Assembly: GCF_001434275.1 (NCBI RefSeq)
Contig: NZ_AZEZ01000073.1
Span: forward strand, 25,613 to 89,612
From: Companilactobacillus mindensis DSM 14500
GTDB taxonomy: Bacteria > Bacillota > Bacilli > Lactobacillales > Lactobacillaceae
DNA length: 64,000 bases
Direction of reading: 5' to 3'
This document shows positions 39,093 to 46,860 of the stretch, piece by piece. Each line of letters starts with the position of its first letter. Position 1 is the first letter of the stretch. The notes under the pieces are model-generated. The model saw only the letters and a list, made by a program, of their open reading frames with translations. It searched no databases and was not told where the DNA came from. The position numbers were made by a program, and so were the translations under genes.

Positions 39093-40418
39093 ATGTCTTT
39101 AAAAAATTCAAAAGCTGCAGATAAATTTGCAGAATTTGCGGCAAAACTTGGTGGTCAGATCCACTTACGTTCTTTGCGTGATGCTTTTGCAACGATCATG
39201 CCGCTATATATTCTAGCTGGTCTAGCAGTTTTACTAAACAATACAGTGTTTACATGGATTTTTAAGGGTAAGACCTTATTACAAGTACAATATTGGGGCA
39301 CATTATTAACAAATGCGACCTTGAATATTTCAGGTATTTTAATTGCAGCCATGATCGGTTATTGCTTGGCTAAAAACCGTAGTTTCAATAACCCCATTGC
39401 TGCAGCATTAGTGTCAATGGCAGCTTTAGTAGCCATGATGCCAAATACAGTTTCATTAGTTCCAGACGGTGCCAAAAAGGCTGTCGACATTTCAGCCGTA
39501 TTGCCATATACCAACCTAGGTACTGGGGCAATGTTTGCTGGTATCATCGTTGGATTGATTGCCACGGAAGTTTTCATCCGCGTATCTAATATCAAACGTC
39601 TCCAAGTTCACTTGGGTGAAAATGTTCCGCCTGCAGTTAGACAATCATTTGATGTTTTAATTCCAATCATCATCGTGTTGTCTGGTTTTGCAATCGTTTC
39701 AGCCTTACTAAACAACTTAGCTGGAATGAACTTGATCAACTTGATCACTACAGTTATCCAAGAACCATTACGTCACGTTGGAACAAGCATTTGGGGAGTT
39801 ATTATCCTTTATACTTTGGGTAACTTGCTATGGCTCTTCGGTATTCACCAATCAGTTATTTACAGTTCTATCCTAGAACCACTTTTGATTATTAATATTA
39901 CAGAAAATATTGCCGCATATGCTGCTGGTAAACCAATTCCTAATATTATTAACGTTTCGCAAGTTACATCATTCGGTTTGCTTGGTGGCTCAGGATCAAC
40001 GCTTTGCTTACTTGTCGCAACATTTTTAGTTGGACACAGTGCTGTAACTAAGAACGTGGCCAAGCTTTCGATCGCACCTGGTATTTTTAATATCAACGAA
40101 CCAGTTATTTTCGGTTATCCAATCGTTTATAACGTTTCAATGGCAATTCCATTTGTTTTCGTTCCTGTAATGGGAATCGTAATCAGTTATGTAGCCACAG
40201 TTCTCGGTTGGATCAATCCATGTGTCACAATGGTTCCATGGACTACGCCAATTGGAATCAGTGCCTTTCTTGCAACAGGTGGCGACTGGCGTGCTGTCGT
40301 TGTTCAATTATTGATCTTTATTCTAGGAATTTTAATTTATATTCCATTCGTTATGATCAATGATAAAGTTATTGGCAAGGAAGCCGCAGCAAATTTGGAA
40401 TCAACACAAAATGCTTAG
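39093..40418 (+). CDS. PTS system EIIC component, cellobiose/lactose-family
   Basis: This is the sugar-translocating membrane subunit of a phosphotransferase system, 441 residues with about ten hydrophobic helices. Family features include SLRDAFATIMPLYILAGL, the substrate-site region GIHQSVIYSSILEPLL and the NEPVIFGYPIVYNVSMAIPF motif that marks the LacE/CelB family. ATG with TTTGGGGGGCAAAGTTT. The EIIA and EIIB partners are not adjacent and must be encoded elsewhere. Pairing with the GH1 enzyme suggests uptake of a beta-glucoside. Confidence 0.95.
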   Translation: MSLKNSKAADKFAEFAAKLGGQIHLRSLRDAFATIMPLYILAGLAVLLNNTVFTWIFKGKTLLQVQYWGTLLTNATLNISGILIAAMIGYCLAKNRSFNNPIAAALVSMAALVAMMPNTVSLVPDGAKKAVDISAVLPYTNLGTGAMFAGIIVGLIATEVFIRVSNIKRLQVHLGENVPPAVRQSFDVLIPIIIVLSGFAIVSALLNNLAGMNLINLITTVIQEPLRHVGTSIWGVIILYTLGNLLWLFGIHQSVIYSSILEPLLIINITENIAAYAAGKPIPNIINVSQVTSFGLLGGSGSTLCLLVATFLVGHSAVTKNVAKLSIAPGIFNINEPVIFGYPIVYNVSMAIPFVFVPVMGIVISYVATVLGWINPCVTMVPWTTPIGISAFLATGGDWRAVVVQLLIFILGILIYIPFVMINDKVIGKEAAANLESTQNA

Positions 40419-40427
40419 GCTCATAGG

Positions 40428-40506
40428 AAGAGAGCGGAACAAACTGGGTAACTTTTGAGTATTTGGCTGGTGTAGCAAAACGCAGAAAGCTGGTTTGTAT
40501 GGCTCG
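40428..40506 (-). repeat. Third locus of the ~122-bp repeat, reverse orientation
   Basis: Read on the minus strand it gives CTTTCTGCGTTTTGCTACAC, GCCAAATACTCAAAAGTTAC and CCAGTTTGTTCCGCTCTCTT. These are the conserved blocks of the tandem repeats near 10.0-10.3 kb in the same order. The variable central hairpin is missing. It sits beside a terminator of the same family as the one next to the 10-kb repeats. Confidence 0.75.
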
Positions 40507-40514
40507 TCTCAGCA

Positions 40515-40556
40515 AAAATACCCTCTGATTCAGTATTTCGAATCAGAGGGTATTTT
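40515..40556. terminator. Bidirectional terminator of the TCTGATTCAGTATTT family
   Basis: AAAATACCCTCTGATT pairs with AATCAGAGGGTATTTT around CAGTATTTCG. It separates the EIIC gene from the convergent YdcF-type gene and shares its core with hairpins near 9.95 and 30.5 kb. Confidence 0.92.
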
Positions 40557-40572
40557 GTGTTCACGACAGATT

Positions 40573-41676
40573 TTAACGTCCAACGATATCAACGTAGATA
40601 GTCATAGCAACAAAACATAATAATGCAAACATCAACAAACCAATCATAATAGCGTGACGTTTTTTATTCATGAGTAGAATAGCCACGAATTCACGAATCA
40701 AGGCATTAGGTAAGAAATAGAATCTAGTTGGTGCTCCGACTCCGTTGGCTGCAATACCAGCCATTTTGGCGTACAAACCAGCTCGAAAGATGTGATAATT
40801 GTTGCTGAAAAATTTGATATAAGCCGAATTGCTACCAAAGTTTTTTTGAATCAAACTTTTGGAGAATTGCATATTTTGTAAAGTATTGCGCGATTTATCT
40901 TCCAACAAGACCAAGTCCTCGTCCCAACCATGTTCGATGGCGTAGTTTGCCATAGCTTGGGCTTCGGATAGCTTTTCATCAGGACCTTGACCACCTGAGA
41001 AAACTATCTTAGGTGCAGGACGACCTTTTTTGATCTGCTTGTTAGCAAATTTTATTGCCGCATCGATTCGATTGCCGAGAAGCTTTGAAACGGTATCGCC
41101 GTTGATCAAACCAGCACCTAAAACAATCAGATAATTAGCTTTGTAACGCCGAGGGAAGAATTGATACAAGACGACGTTGACTAAGAAATTGTAAGAACAG
41201 ATTACTAAGTAAACCCCAATCAATGGAATTCCGGAAATAATAATGTTCAACCAGTCCGGTAAGAATTGTCCCCGATTGGCCATTAGCGCATTGACGAACC
41301 AAATAACGATCAAAAAAATTCCTAAGAACAACGTTAGCATGTTGGAGACTGTGTGACTTTCTCGTTTCCAGACGATGATGGCGTTCCATAATAGTAAAAC
41401 CCACATAAAGGCTAATGTTAACGCGATGACGCCGACAATCAACAGAAACAATGTCCCCATAATCACGACGAACGGCAAATTAGCAGTACTGAAAATTAAA
41501 ATAGCCAACTCGGTCAAGAAACTGATGAAGAAAATAGTGAAGGTAATGCCATTGATCAATCTTCTTGGTTCCTTTAGCCACATCCATAAGAAAATAGCCA
41601 GGAGAACTAAAGTGATCAATCCACCATAAATCGAAAACTTTTGTAGTACATTGACGTACGGCCTAAGTACGTTCAT
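40573..41676 (-). CDS. YdcF/SanA-like (DUF218) membrane protein
   Basis: This 367-residue protein has five or so N-terminal transmembrane helices, a DUF218 domain, and one C-terminal helix. The DUF218 core is clear: YLIVLGAGLINGDTVSKLLG, RIDAAIKFANK, KIVFSGGQGPDEKLSEAQAM and LEDKSRNTLQNMQFSKSLI. Relatives (ElyC, SanA, YdcF) are linked to envelope integrity, but a defined reaction is not established for this type. ATG with TGAGGTGATTCA on the minus strand. It is a single gene bounded by a terminator. Confidence 0.88.
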   Translation of the reverse strand: MNVLRPYVNVLQKFSIYGGLITLVLLAIFLWMWLKEPRRLINGITFTIFFISFLTELAILIFSTANLPFVVIMGTLFLLIVGVIALTLAFMWVLLLWNAIIVWKRESHTVSNMLTLFLGIFLIVIWFVNALMANRGQFLPDWLNIIISGIPLIGVYLVICSYNFLVNVVLYQFFPRRYKANYLIVLGAGLINGDTVSKLLGNRIDAAIKFANKQIKKGRPAPKIVFSGGQGPDEKLSEAQAMANYAIEHGWDEDLVLLEDKSRNTLQNMQFSKSLIQKNFGSNSAYIKFFSNNYHIFRAGLYAKMAGIAANGVGAPTRFYFLPNALIREFVAILLMNKKRHAIMIGLLMFALLCFVAMTIYVDIVGR

Positions 41677-41810
41677 TGAATCACCTCATTTTGACAAATA
41701 TATTTTTACTGCCCCCTAAAATAATCATATTAATTTTATCATAGCTAAGAAACTTTACCATCAAAGCGATGTTGTGGAATATCACTTTTACTTATAAATG
41801 CATACAAATA

Positions 41811-41839
41811 CTTACAAAAGTGCATAAAGATGTTATGAT
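41811..41839 (+). promoter_or_regulatory. Promoter of the DeoR/HAD/macro-domain operon
   Basis: CTTACA and TATGAT are spaced by 17 bases. Repeated TGCATA motifs flank the -35 (AATGCATACAAATACTTACA, then AAAGTGCATAAAG), which are candidate operators for autoregulation. Confidence 0.65.
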
Positions 41840-41858
41840 GATGTAAGGAGGTGGCAAG

Positions 41859-42593
41859 ATGTATCAGGAACAAAGGTTAGAAGCAATTATGAAGTTGTTG
41901 GAAACGCACGATACCTTAACGACTGAACAGATGATTCAGCAGTTTCAAGTATCGCGGGACACAGTTAGAAGAGATTTTGCTAAATTGAGTAATGAAGGCA
42001 AAGTCAGACGAGTCCACGGCGGAATTATGAGTTTGCCAAAGTCAAATGAAATTGTTTCGTTCAACGCTCGAATGAATGATTTTACAGCTGCTAAAGACCA
42101 CATCGCACAGTTAGCCGAACAATTCATTCAAGCACAGGGGACGTACTTTTTCGATGTTTCAACAACGGTCTTGAAGTTAGCCCAGATCATGAAAACTAAG
42201 GCGACTATCTACACGTACTCGTTAGACAACGCCATCATGTTGAGTGCTGATCCGAATATTTCTTTGCACTTATTAGGTGGCCAATTTTTTGAAAAGAACC
42301 GTTTCTTTTATTCATTGAATGAGGCCGAACTATTGAATCACCTGCAATTTGATGCTGCATTTATCGGTGCAGCTGGTTTAAAAAATGGTCAAATCAGTTT
42401 TGAAGATCAAGCAGATGCTTATTTGAAACAATTAGCTTTGAAAAATGCTAAACAAAAAATCCTATTAGCTGAGAATGCTAAATTTGCTAAAGAGAGTACT
42501 TATTTGATTGGTAATATAGCTGATTTTGATTATTTATTGACTGATAAAAAACCGACTGATGAAATTTGTTCCCAAATCGAAGTAAAATACTGA
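41859..42593 (+). CDS. DeoR-family transcriptional regulator
   Basis: This is a sugar-metabolism-type repressor of 244 residues. The N-terminal helix-turn-helix has RLEAIMKLLETHDTLTTEQM and QVSRDTVRRDFAKLSNEGKV, followed by RRVHGG, the family hallmark. The C-terminal DeoR sensor domain resembles a phosphosugar isomerase fold (YFFDVSTTVLKLAQIM, ADPNISLHLLGGQFFEKNRF, DAAFIGAAGLKNGQISFEDQ). ATG with AAGGAGGTGGCAAG. The HAD gene begins 10 bases after its stop, so it probably regulates that operon in response to a phosphorylated sugar. Confidence 0.92.
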   Translation: MYQEQRLEAIMKLLETHDTLTTEQMIQQFQVSRDTVRRDFAKLSNEGKVRRVHGGIMSLPKSNEIVSFNARMNDFTAAKDHIAQLAEQFIQAQGTYFFDVSTTVLKLAQIMKTKATIYTYSLDNAIMLSADPNISLHLLGGQFFEKNRFFYSLNEAELLNHLQFDAAFIGAAGLKNGQISFEDQADAYLKQLALKNAKQKILLAENAKFAKESTYLIGNIADFDYLLTDKKPTDEICSQIEVKY

Positions 42594-42603
42594 GGTGAAA
42601 ATA

Positions 42604-43424
42604 ATGGCAATAAAATTGATTTTGAGTGATATTGATGGCACCATTTTGGATGATAAAAATGTAATCGACAGCGGGTTGAAACAAGCCGTATCGCAACTCA
42701 AAAAACAGGCGGTACCATTTGTTTTGGCATCTGCTCGCTCACCGGAAGGAATGTTGCCGATTGCTAAAAAGTTAGATGTTTTGGACAATCCAATTGCTTG
42801 TTATAACGGCGCTTTAGTTGTTAAAGATTTGCAGCAAAAAAATTATTCCACAATTTTAAGCCATGAATTAAACGTTACAGAAGTAGAACAAATATTTGCG
42901 ATTATCGAAGAACAATATCCAGATGTCTCAATCAATTTGTATTCCGGTTCCGACTGGTATGTTGGCAAAGTCGACAAGTGGGTTGAAATTGAGGCTGATA
43001 TTACTAAACAACAGCCGATCGTGACTGATTTGAATAAGTTGGTATCAGAACATCAAGTACCGATCCACAAATTGTTGTTGATTGGAAATACTGAAGAAAC
43101 CCAGAGGCTGTTACAAGGTTTGAAGGATAGTCAAATGCCAGAGAGTTCATTTTATTTATCCAAACCTAACTATTTGGAAATCACTAATAGTCAAGTCTCC
43201 AAGGAGAAAGCTTTGCGTGAATTGGCTAAGACGTATGGTTTGGCATGGAGCAGACGATGACCTTGGGCGATAACTTCAATGACGTGCCAATGTTAAAAAT
43301 TGCTGGTTTAGGCGTAGCGATGGCCAATGCTCCCCAAGAAGTTAAAAATTGTGCTAATGTAGTGACGGAGACCAATAATCACAATGGTGTTTCTAAGGCC
43401 ATTGAAAAATATGTTTTGAAATGA
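42604..43424 (+). pseudogene. Cof-type HAD phosphatase, interrupted by a single-base frameshift
   Basis: This is a sugar-phosphate phosphatase of the HAD superfamily (Cof/YidA type). Frame 1 encodes motif I as LILSDIDGTILDD and motif II in PFVLASARSPEGM, then runs to KTYGLAWSRR and stops near 43260. The missing end continues in another frame as MTLGDNFNDVPMLKIAGLGV, the family's motif IV, followed by AMANAPQEVKNCANVVT, up to 43424. Adding one A at TTGGCATGG (near 43244) restores LAMEQTMTLGDNFNDVP. Without motif IV the protein would lack its magnesium-binding aspartate. It could be true decay or a sequencing error. ATG with TGAGGTGAAAATA, 10 bases after the DeoR stop. Confidence 0.85.
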
Positions 43425-43939
43425 AAGAAGTAATGGTTATGGAAAAAGTTACGGTTATCAAAGGTGATATTGCTTATTTACCATTTCATGTCGATGTTAT
43501 CGTCAATGCGGCCAATAGTGCTTTAGTACCAGGCGGTGGCGTCGATGGAGCTATCAATCGTAAAGCGGGTCCCAAATTAGCTGATGCGATGCTAGGAATC
43601 GGTGGCACGCCGACTGGAACAGCTGTTTACACCAAAGCCTATGATCTGAATGCAGATTATGTTATTCATGCTGTTGGTCCAAAGTTTATTGACGGCGACC
43701 ATGGCGAAGATGAGTTACTGAAAGATGCTTATGAATCGGTAATGAAAATAGCTCAAAAACTATCAGCCAACTCCATAGCGTTTCCCTTTATTAGTACTGG
43801 AGTTTATGGATATCCTTTGGCAGAAGCAGTCAAGATAGCTATTCAGACTGTCGAAAAATTTAATTTGGAAGCTAAGGTTTATTTTGTAGCTTTTGATGCA
43901 ACGACTGAAGAATTAGCTCAAAAATATTTAAATAATTGA
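43421..43939 (+). CDS. Macro-domain protein, probable (O-acetyl-)ADP-ribose hydrolase
   Basis: This 172-residue single-domain protein binds or hydrolyses ADP-ribose derivatives. The family motifs are present: VTVIKGDIAYLPFHVDVIVN, then AANSALVPGGGVDGAINRKA, and the loop FPFISTGVYGYPLAEAVKIA. It starts inside the HAD stop codon (ATGA overlap). ATG codons 12 and 18 bases later are also possible because no strong ribosome-binding site is visible. MacroD-type enzymes in this group remove ADP-ribose from proteins or O-acetyl-ADP-ribose. No ADP-ribosyltransferase or sirtuin is adjacent. Confidence 0.9.
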   Translation: MKEVMVMEKVTVIKGDIAYLPFHVDVIVNAANSALVPGGGVDGAINRKAGPKLADAMLGIGGTPTGTAVYTKAYDLNADYVIHAVGPKFIDGDHGEDELLKDAYESVMKIAQKLSANSIAFPFISTGVYGYPLAEAVKIAIQTVEKFNLEAKVYFVAFDATTEELAQKYLNN

Positions 43940-43944
43940 TGTTT

Positions 43945-43984
43945 TAAAAATAGCCGTCATATCAAAGATGATGGCTATTTTTTA
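43945..43984 (+). terminator. Rho-independent terminator after the macro-domain gene
   Basis: AAAATAGCCGTCAT pairs with ATGATGGCTATTTT (one G-U pair), with a T run. Confidence 0.92.
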
Positions 43985-44017
43985 TCTAATTAAATTAAAA
44001 AAAATCACATTTTATTG

Positions 44018-44046
44018 TTGACAATTTTTACGATAAGCATTAGTCT
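44018..44046 (+). promoter_or_regulatory. Promoter of the trp operon
   Basis: TTGACA and TAGTCT are spaced by 17 bases. The predicted start near 44053 is at the 5' edge of the T-box leader. Confidence 0.8.
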
Positions 44047-44052
44047 CATAAA

Positions 44053-44370
44053 CAACAAATCAATTCATCCATAAACCGTTGAGATGGAAGTCAAGATTAT
44101 CGTGCACGCCCAGAGAGTTGCCGGTGCTGAGAATGGCAATCGAACGCAGATAGTTAAATGGACCATCGAGGGTCTTTCCGAAAAGTAATTGAGTACGAAA
44201 GAACGTTAGGCATACGTAAGTTGCCGGGGGGATGTTAGTCCCTCGCTAAGAGTAATGGAATGATTGTTGAGGTATTGTTTTTGGCGTACTCACTTTCAGT
44301 CTATTAAAATAAGGTGGCACCGCGGTCAATCCGTCCTTAAACGTTATACGTTTATGGATGGATTTTTTTT
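44053..44370 (+). ncRNA. T-box riboswitch, tryptophan-specific
   Basis: This leader RNA senses uncharged tRNA-Trp and permits transcription when it is bound. The invariant T-box AAGGTGGCACCGCG lies at 44311-44324. It is followed by the terminator stem AATCCGTCCTTAAACG / CGTTTATGGATGGATT and T8. Stem I shows the AGAGAGTTGCCGGTGCTGAGA apical block, and the downstream internal loop presents TGG (44159-44161), the Trp codon, as specifier. Mechanism from the established family; the specifier is read from alignment by eye. This occupies most of the gap between the macro-domain gene and trpD. Confidence 0.95.
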
Positions 44371-44391
44371 ATTCCCTAGGAGGTATCACCA

Positions 44392-44424
44392 ATGATGAAT
44401 AGACGATGGCAAAATTCAAATTAA
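44392..44424 (+). CDS. Ten-codon ORF with a Trp codon between T-box and trpD
   Basis: The ORF reads MMNRRWQNSN. It is preceded by TAGGAGGT seven bases upstream, a better ribosome-binding site than that of many real genes here. It could be a leader peptide with a second layer of Trp sensing, the remnant 5' end of a deleted trpE or trpG, or chance. No attenuator hairpin follows it, which favours a deletion scar. Confidence 0.35.
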   Translation: MMNRRWQNSN

Positions 44425-44463
44425 TTAAATTCAATAATAAAAATTAATTTGGAGGAACCAAAC

Positions 44464-45483
44464 ATGATTGAAAATGCTATTAAAAAATTAACTGAAGATA
44501 CGGATTTAACTTTTGATGAAACAAACCAAGTGATCGACGAAATTATGACTGGGAAGACAACGCCGATTCAAATTGCCAGTTTTTTAACTGCCTTGAGTGT
44601 AAAAAAGGAAACCGTTGAAGAAATTGCCGGAGCTGCTGAAGCCATGAGAAGTCATGCTTTGGACTTTCATGCCGATGAACCGGTTCTAGAAATTGTTGGT
44701 ACTGGTGGCGATCACTCCAATTCATTTAATATCTCCACGACCTCAGCCTTAATAGTTGCAGCCACAGGAATTCCAGTAGCCAAGCATGGTAATCGAGCCG
44801 CTAGTTCTAAGAGTGGTGCGGCGGATGTTTTAGAATCTCTTGGCGTTCAAATTGACCTTGATCCTAAGCGTAGTGAAGAGATTCTTGATCAGATCGGTAT
44901 TTGCTTCTTATTTGCCCAAGAGTATCACAAGGCTATGAAATACGTAGCGCCAGTCAGAAAAGAACTAGGTATCAGAACCTTATTTAATGTTTTAGGACCA
45001 TTGGCAAACCCAGCTCATGCTTCTAGCCAAGTTTTAGGCGTTTATGATGAAAAACTAGTCGAACCAATGGCAAAAGTTTTAAGTCAATTGGGAATCAATG
45101 ATGCGATGGTAATTCATGGGCAAGATGGTTTCGATGAGGCTTCAATTTCAGCTCCAACAACAGTTATGGAGGTTCACAACGGCAAGTTTACTAAATACAC
45201 GATCACTCCTGAAGAATTTGGTTTAAATCGGGCTGAAAAAGCGGAAGTCATTGGTGGTACACCGGCAGAAAATGCTCAGATCACTTTGGATATTTTAAAT
45301 GGTGCCAGTGGAGCCAAACGGGATGTTATCCTATTAAATTCAGCTTTGGCAATTCACACAGCCAGACCAAATATTGATTTGCATGAGGCAATCGATCTTG
45401 CCAGAAAGGTCATTGATGATGGGAGTGCTTTGAACAAATTAAATGACTTCATCAAAATGACGGAAGATGGTGTGGCAGCTTGA
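44464..45483 (+). CDS. trpD: Anthranilate phosphoribosyltransferase
   Basis: TrpD transfers the phosphoribosyl group from PRPP to anthranilate. The 339 residues carry EIVGTGGDHSNSFNISTTSA (PRPP loop), AKHGNRAASSKSGAADVLES and GPLANPAHASSQVLGVY. ATG with TTTGGAGGAACCAAAC; an in-frame TTG 15 bases earlier overlaps the ribosome-binding site. It is the first structural gene of the operon. Its substrate anthranilate cannot be made from genes in this window because trpE and trpG are absent. Confidence 0.97.
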   Translation: MIENAIKKLTEDTDLTFDETNQVIDEIMTGKTTPIQIASFLTALSVKKETVEEIAGAAEAMRSHALDFHADEPVLEIVGTGGDHSNSFNISTTSALIVAATGIPVAKHGNRAASSKSGAADVLESLGVQIDLDPKRSEEILDQIGICFLFAQEYHKAMKYVAPVRKELGIRTLFNVLGPLANPAHASSQVLGVYDEKLVEPMAKVLSQLGINDAMVIHGQDGFDEASISAPTTVMEVHNGKFTKYTITPEEFGLNRAEKAEVIGGTPAENAQITLDILNGASGAKRDVILLNSALAIHTARPNIDLHEAIDLARKVIDDGSALNKLNDFIKMTEDGVAA

Positions 45484-46260
45484 TTTTAGATGATTTAGTA
45501 ACAGCCACTAAACAGCGCCTCATTAAGGAAAAAAAGCCAAGTATCATTAGTAGAACTAAAACAACGAGCCCAACAAATTCCTAACCGTGATTCTCAAGCC
45601 GTCATCGATAAATTTTTAGAACCCAAACTTCATTTCATTGGCGAGATAAAAAAAGCTTCTCCATCTAAGGGAACTATTGTTAAGGATTTTCCATATATGA
45701 AAATTGCTCAGGAATATCAGAAGGCGGAGATTGATGCGATTTCTGTCTTGACTGAACCGACTTATTTTCAAGGTAAACTTGATTATTTAAAAGAAGTCTC
45801 AAAAACAACCAATGTTCCATTATTGAGAAAAGATTTTACGATTGATCCTTATATGATCTATCAAGCTAAGATTGCCGGTGCAAGCATGATTCTATTGATA
45901 GTTGCTATTTTGGATGATGAACAATTATCTTCCTATCTTAACTTGGCTAAACAATTAGGATTAGCAGCTTTAGTCGAAGTTCATAACGAAAATGAACTAC
46001 AGCGAGCTTTGAATGCTGGCGCGGAAATTATTGGTGTCAATAATCGCAACCTTAAAGATTTTACAGTTGATCTTAATAATAGCTTGAAGCTACGTTCGCT
46101 AGTTCCTAAGCAAATTCCCTTCATTACTGAAAGTGGCATTAAAACCATAGCTGATATAAAAAAACTCAAACAAGCCCAAGTTAATGGTGTCTTGATTGGC
46201 GAAACGTTCATGAAAGCATCTGACCGAATTAAAATTATTCAAGAATTTCAAAGTGTGTAA
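45480..46260 (+). pseudogene. trpC: Indole-3-glycerol-phosphate synthase with frameshift in an A7 run
   Basis: TrpC closes the indole ring in tryptophan synthesis. The gene starts with TTG overlapping the trpD stop, LILDDLVTATKQRLIKEKK, then meets A7 at 45529-45535 and terminates soon after. Removing one A restores EKSQVSLVELKQRAQQIPNR and joins the long downstream frame with FIGEIKKASPSKG, then PLLRKDFTIDPYMIYQAKIA and GVNNRNLKDFTVDL. All catalytic motifs are in the second frame. Transcriptional slippage at A7 could make some full-length protein. Otherwise this is a null allele or a sequencing error. It sits in correct operon order between trpD and trpF. Confidence 0.85.
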
Positions 46261-46263
46261 TTT

Positions 46264-46845
46264 ATGACTAAAATAAAAATCTGCGGTTTGATGACAGTTG
46301 ACGATATCAAAGCAGTCAATCAGGCTCATCCCGATTTAGCTGGTTTTATCTTTGCTAATGGTCGTCACCAAATCGATTTAATAACAGCTTTAAAACTGCG
46401 AAAACTATTAGATCCAACTATTCCAAGCGTTGGTGTTTTCGTAAATGAACCGATTGATTCGATGCTTAAAATCTATGACAGTGGTGCTATATCGATGATT
46501 CAGCTACATGGTCAAGAAGACGAAAACACCGTTAAAGTACTTCAAGCACACCAAATACCAATTATTAATGTTTTTAAACCCTCTCAAAACAATCCACAGG
46601 CTAATGCCGATTATTTAATGTTAGATAGTGGTTCTGGAAACGGAATGACTGTTGACTGGCAAAAAATTCGAATCGAAACCAAACAGCCGTTGATCATTGC
46701 TGGAGCTTTGGATATCAACAATGTAACGACTGCTATTAAAACCATTCATCCTGCCTACGTTGATCTTTCTCGTGGCGTGGAAACAAATAATGTAAAAGAT
46801 CCTCAAAAAATTTCTAAAATTGTAACTCTAGTACATCAACTATAA
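46264..46845 (+). CDS. trpF: Phosphoribosylanthranilate isomerase
   Basis: TrpF is a TIM-barrel enzyme catalysing the Amadori rearrangement before TrpC. The 193 residues show the catalytic Cys7 in KIKICGLM, ADLAGFIFANGRHQID, QLHGQEDENTV, LMLDSGSGNG with the catalytic Asp, and the phosphate-binding loop IIAGALDINNV ending YVDLSRGVETNNVKD. It starts four bases after the trpC stop. AAAGTGTG lies upstream, so coupling to trpC translation is likely. Confidence 0.96.
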   Translation: MTKIKICGLMTVDDIKAVNQAHPDLAGFIFANGRHQIDLITALKLRKLLDPTIPSVGVFVNEPIDSMLKIYDSGAISMIQLHGQEDENTVKVLQAHQIPIINVFKPSQNNPQANADYLMLDSGSGNGMTVDWQKIRIETKQPLIIAGALDINNVTTAIKTIHPAYVDLSRGVETNNVKDPQKISKIVTLVHQL

Positions 46846-46860
46846 TCGGAGGAATTCCTT

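Noticed and set aside
41375..41629. Plus-strand ORF within the YdcF-type gene
   Set aside because: It is antisense to transmembrane-coding sequence, which often leaves long open frames on the opposite strand.
45697..46260. A complete 187-residue TrpC starting at an internal ATG
   Set aside because: The conserved N-terminal part, including the KKASPSKG region, lies upstream in the same frame. The short form would lack the first part of the barrel, so it is best read as the rear part of a frameshifted trpC.
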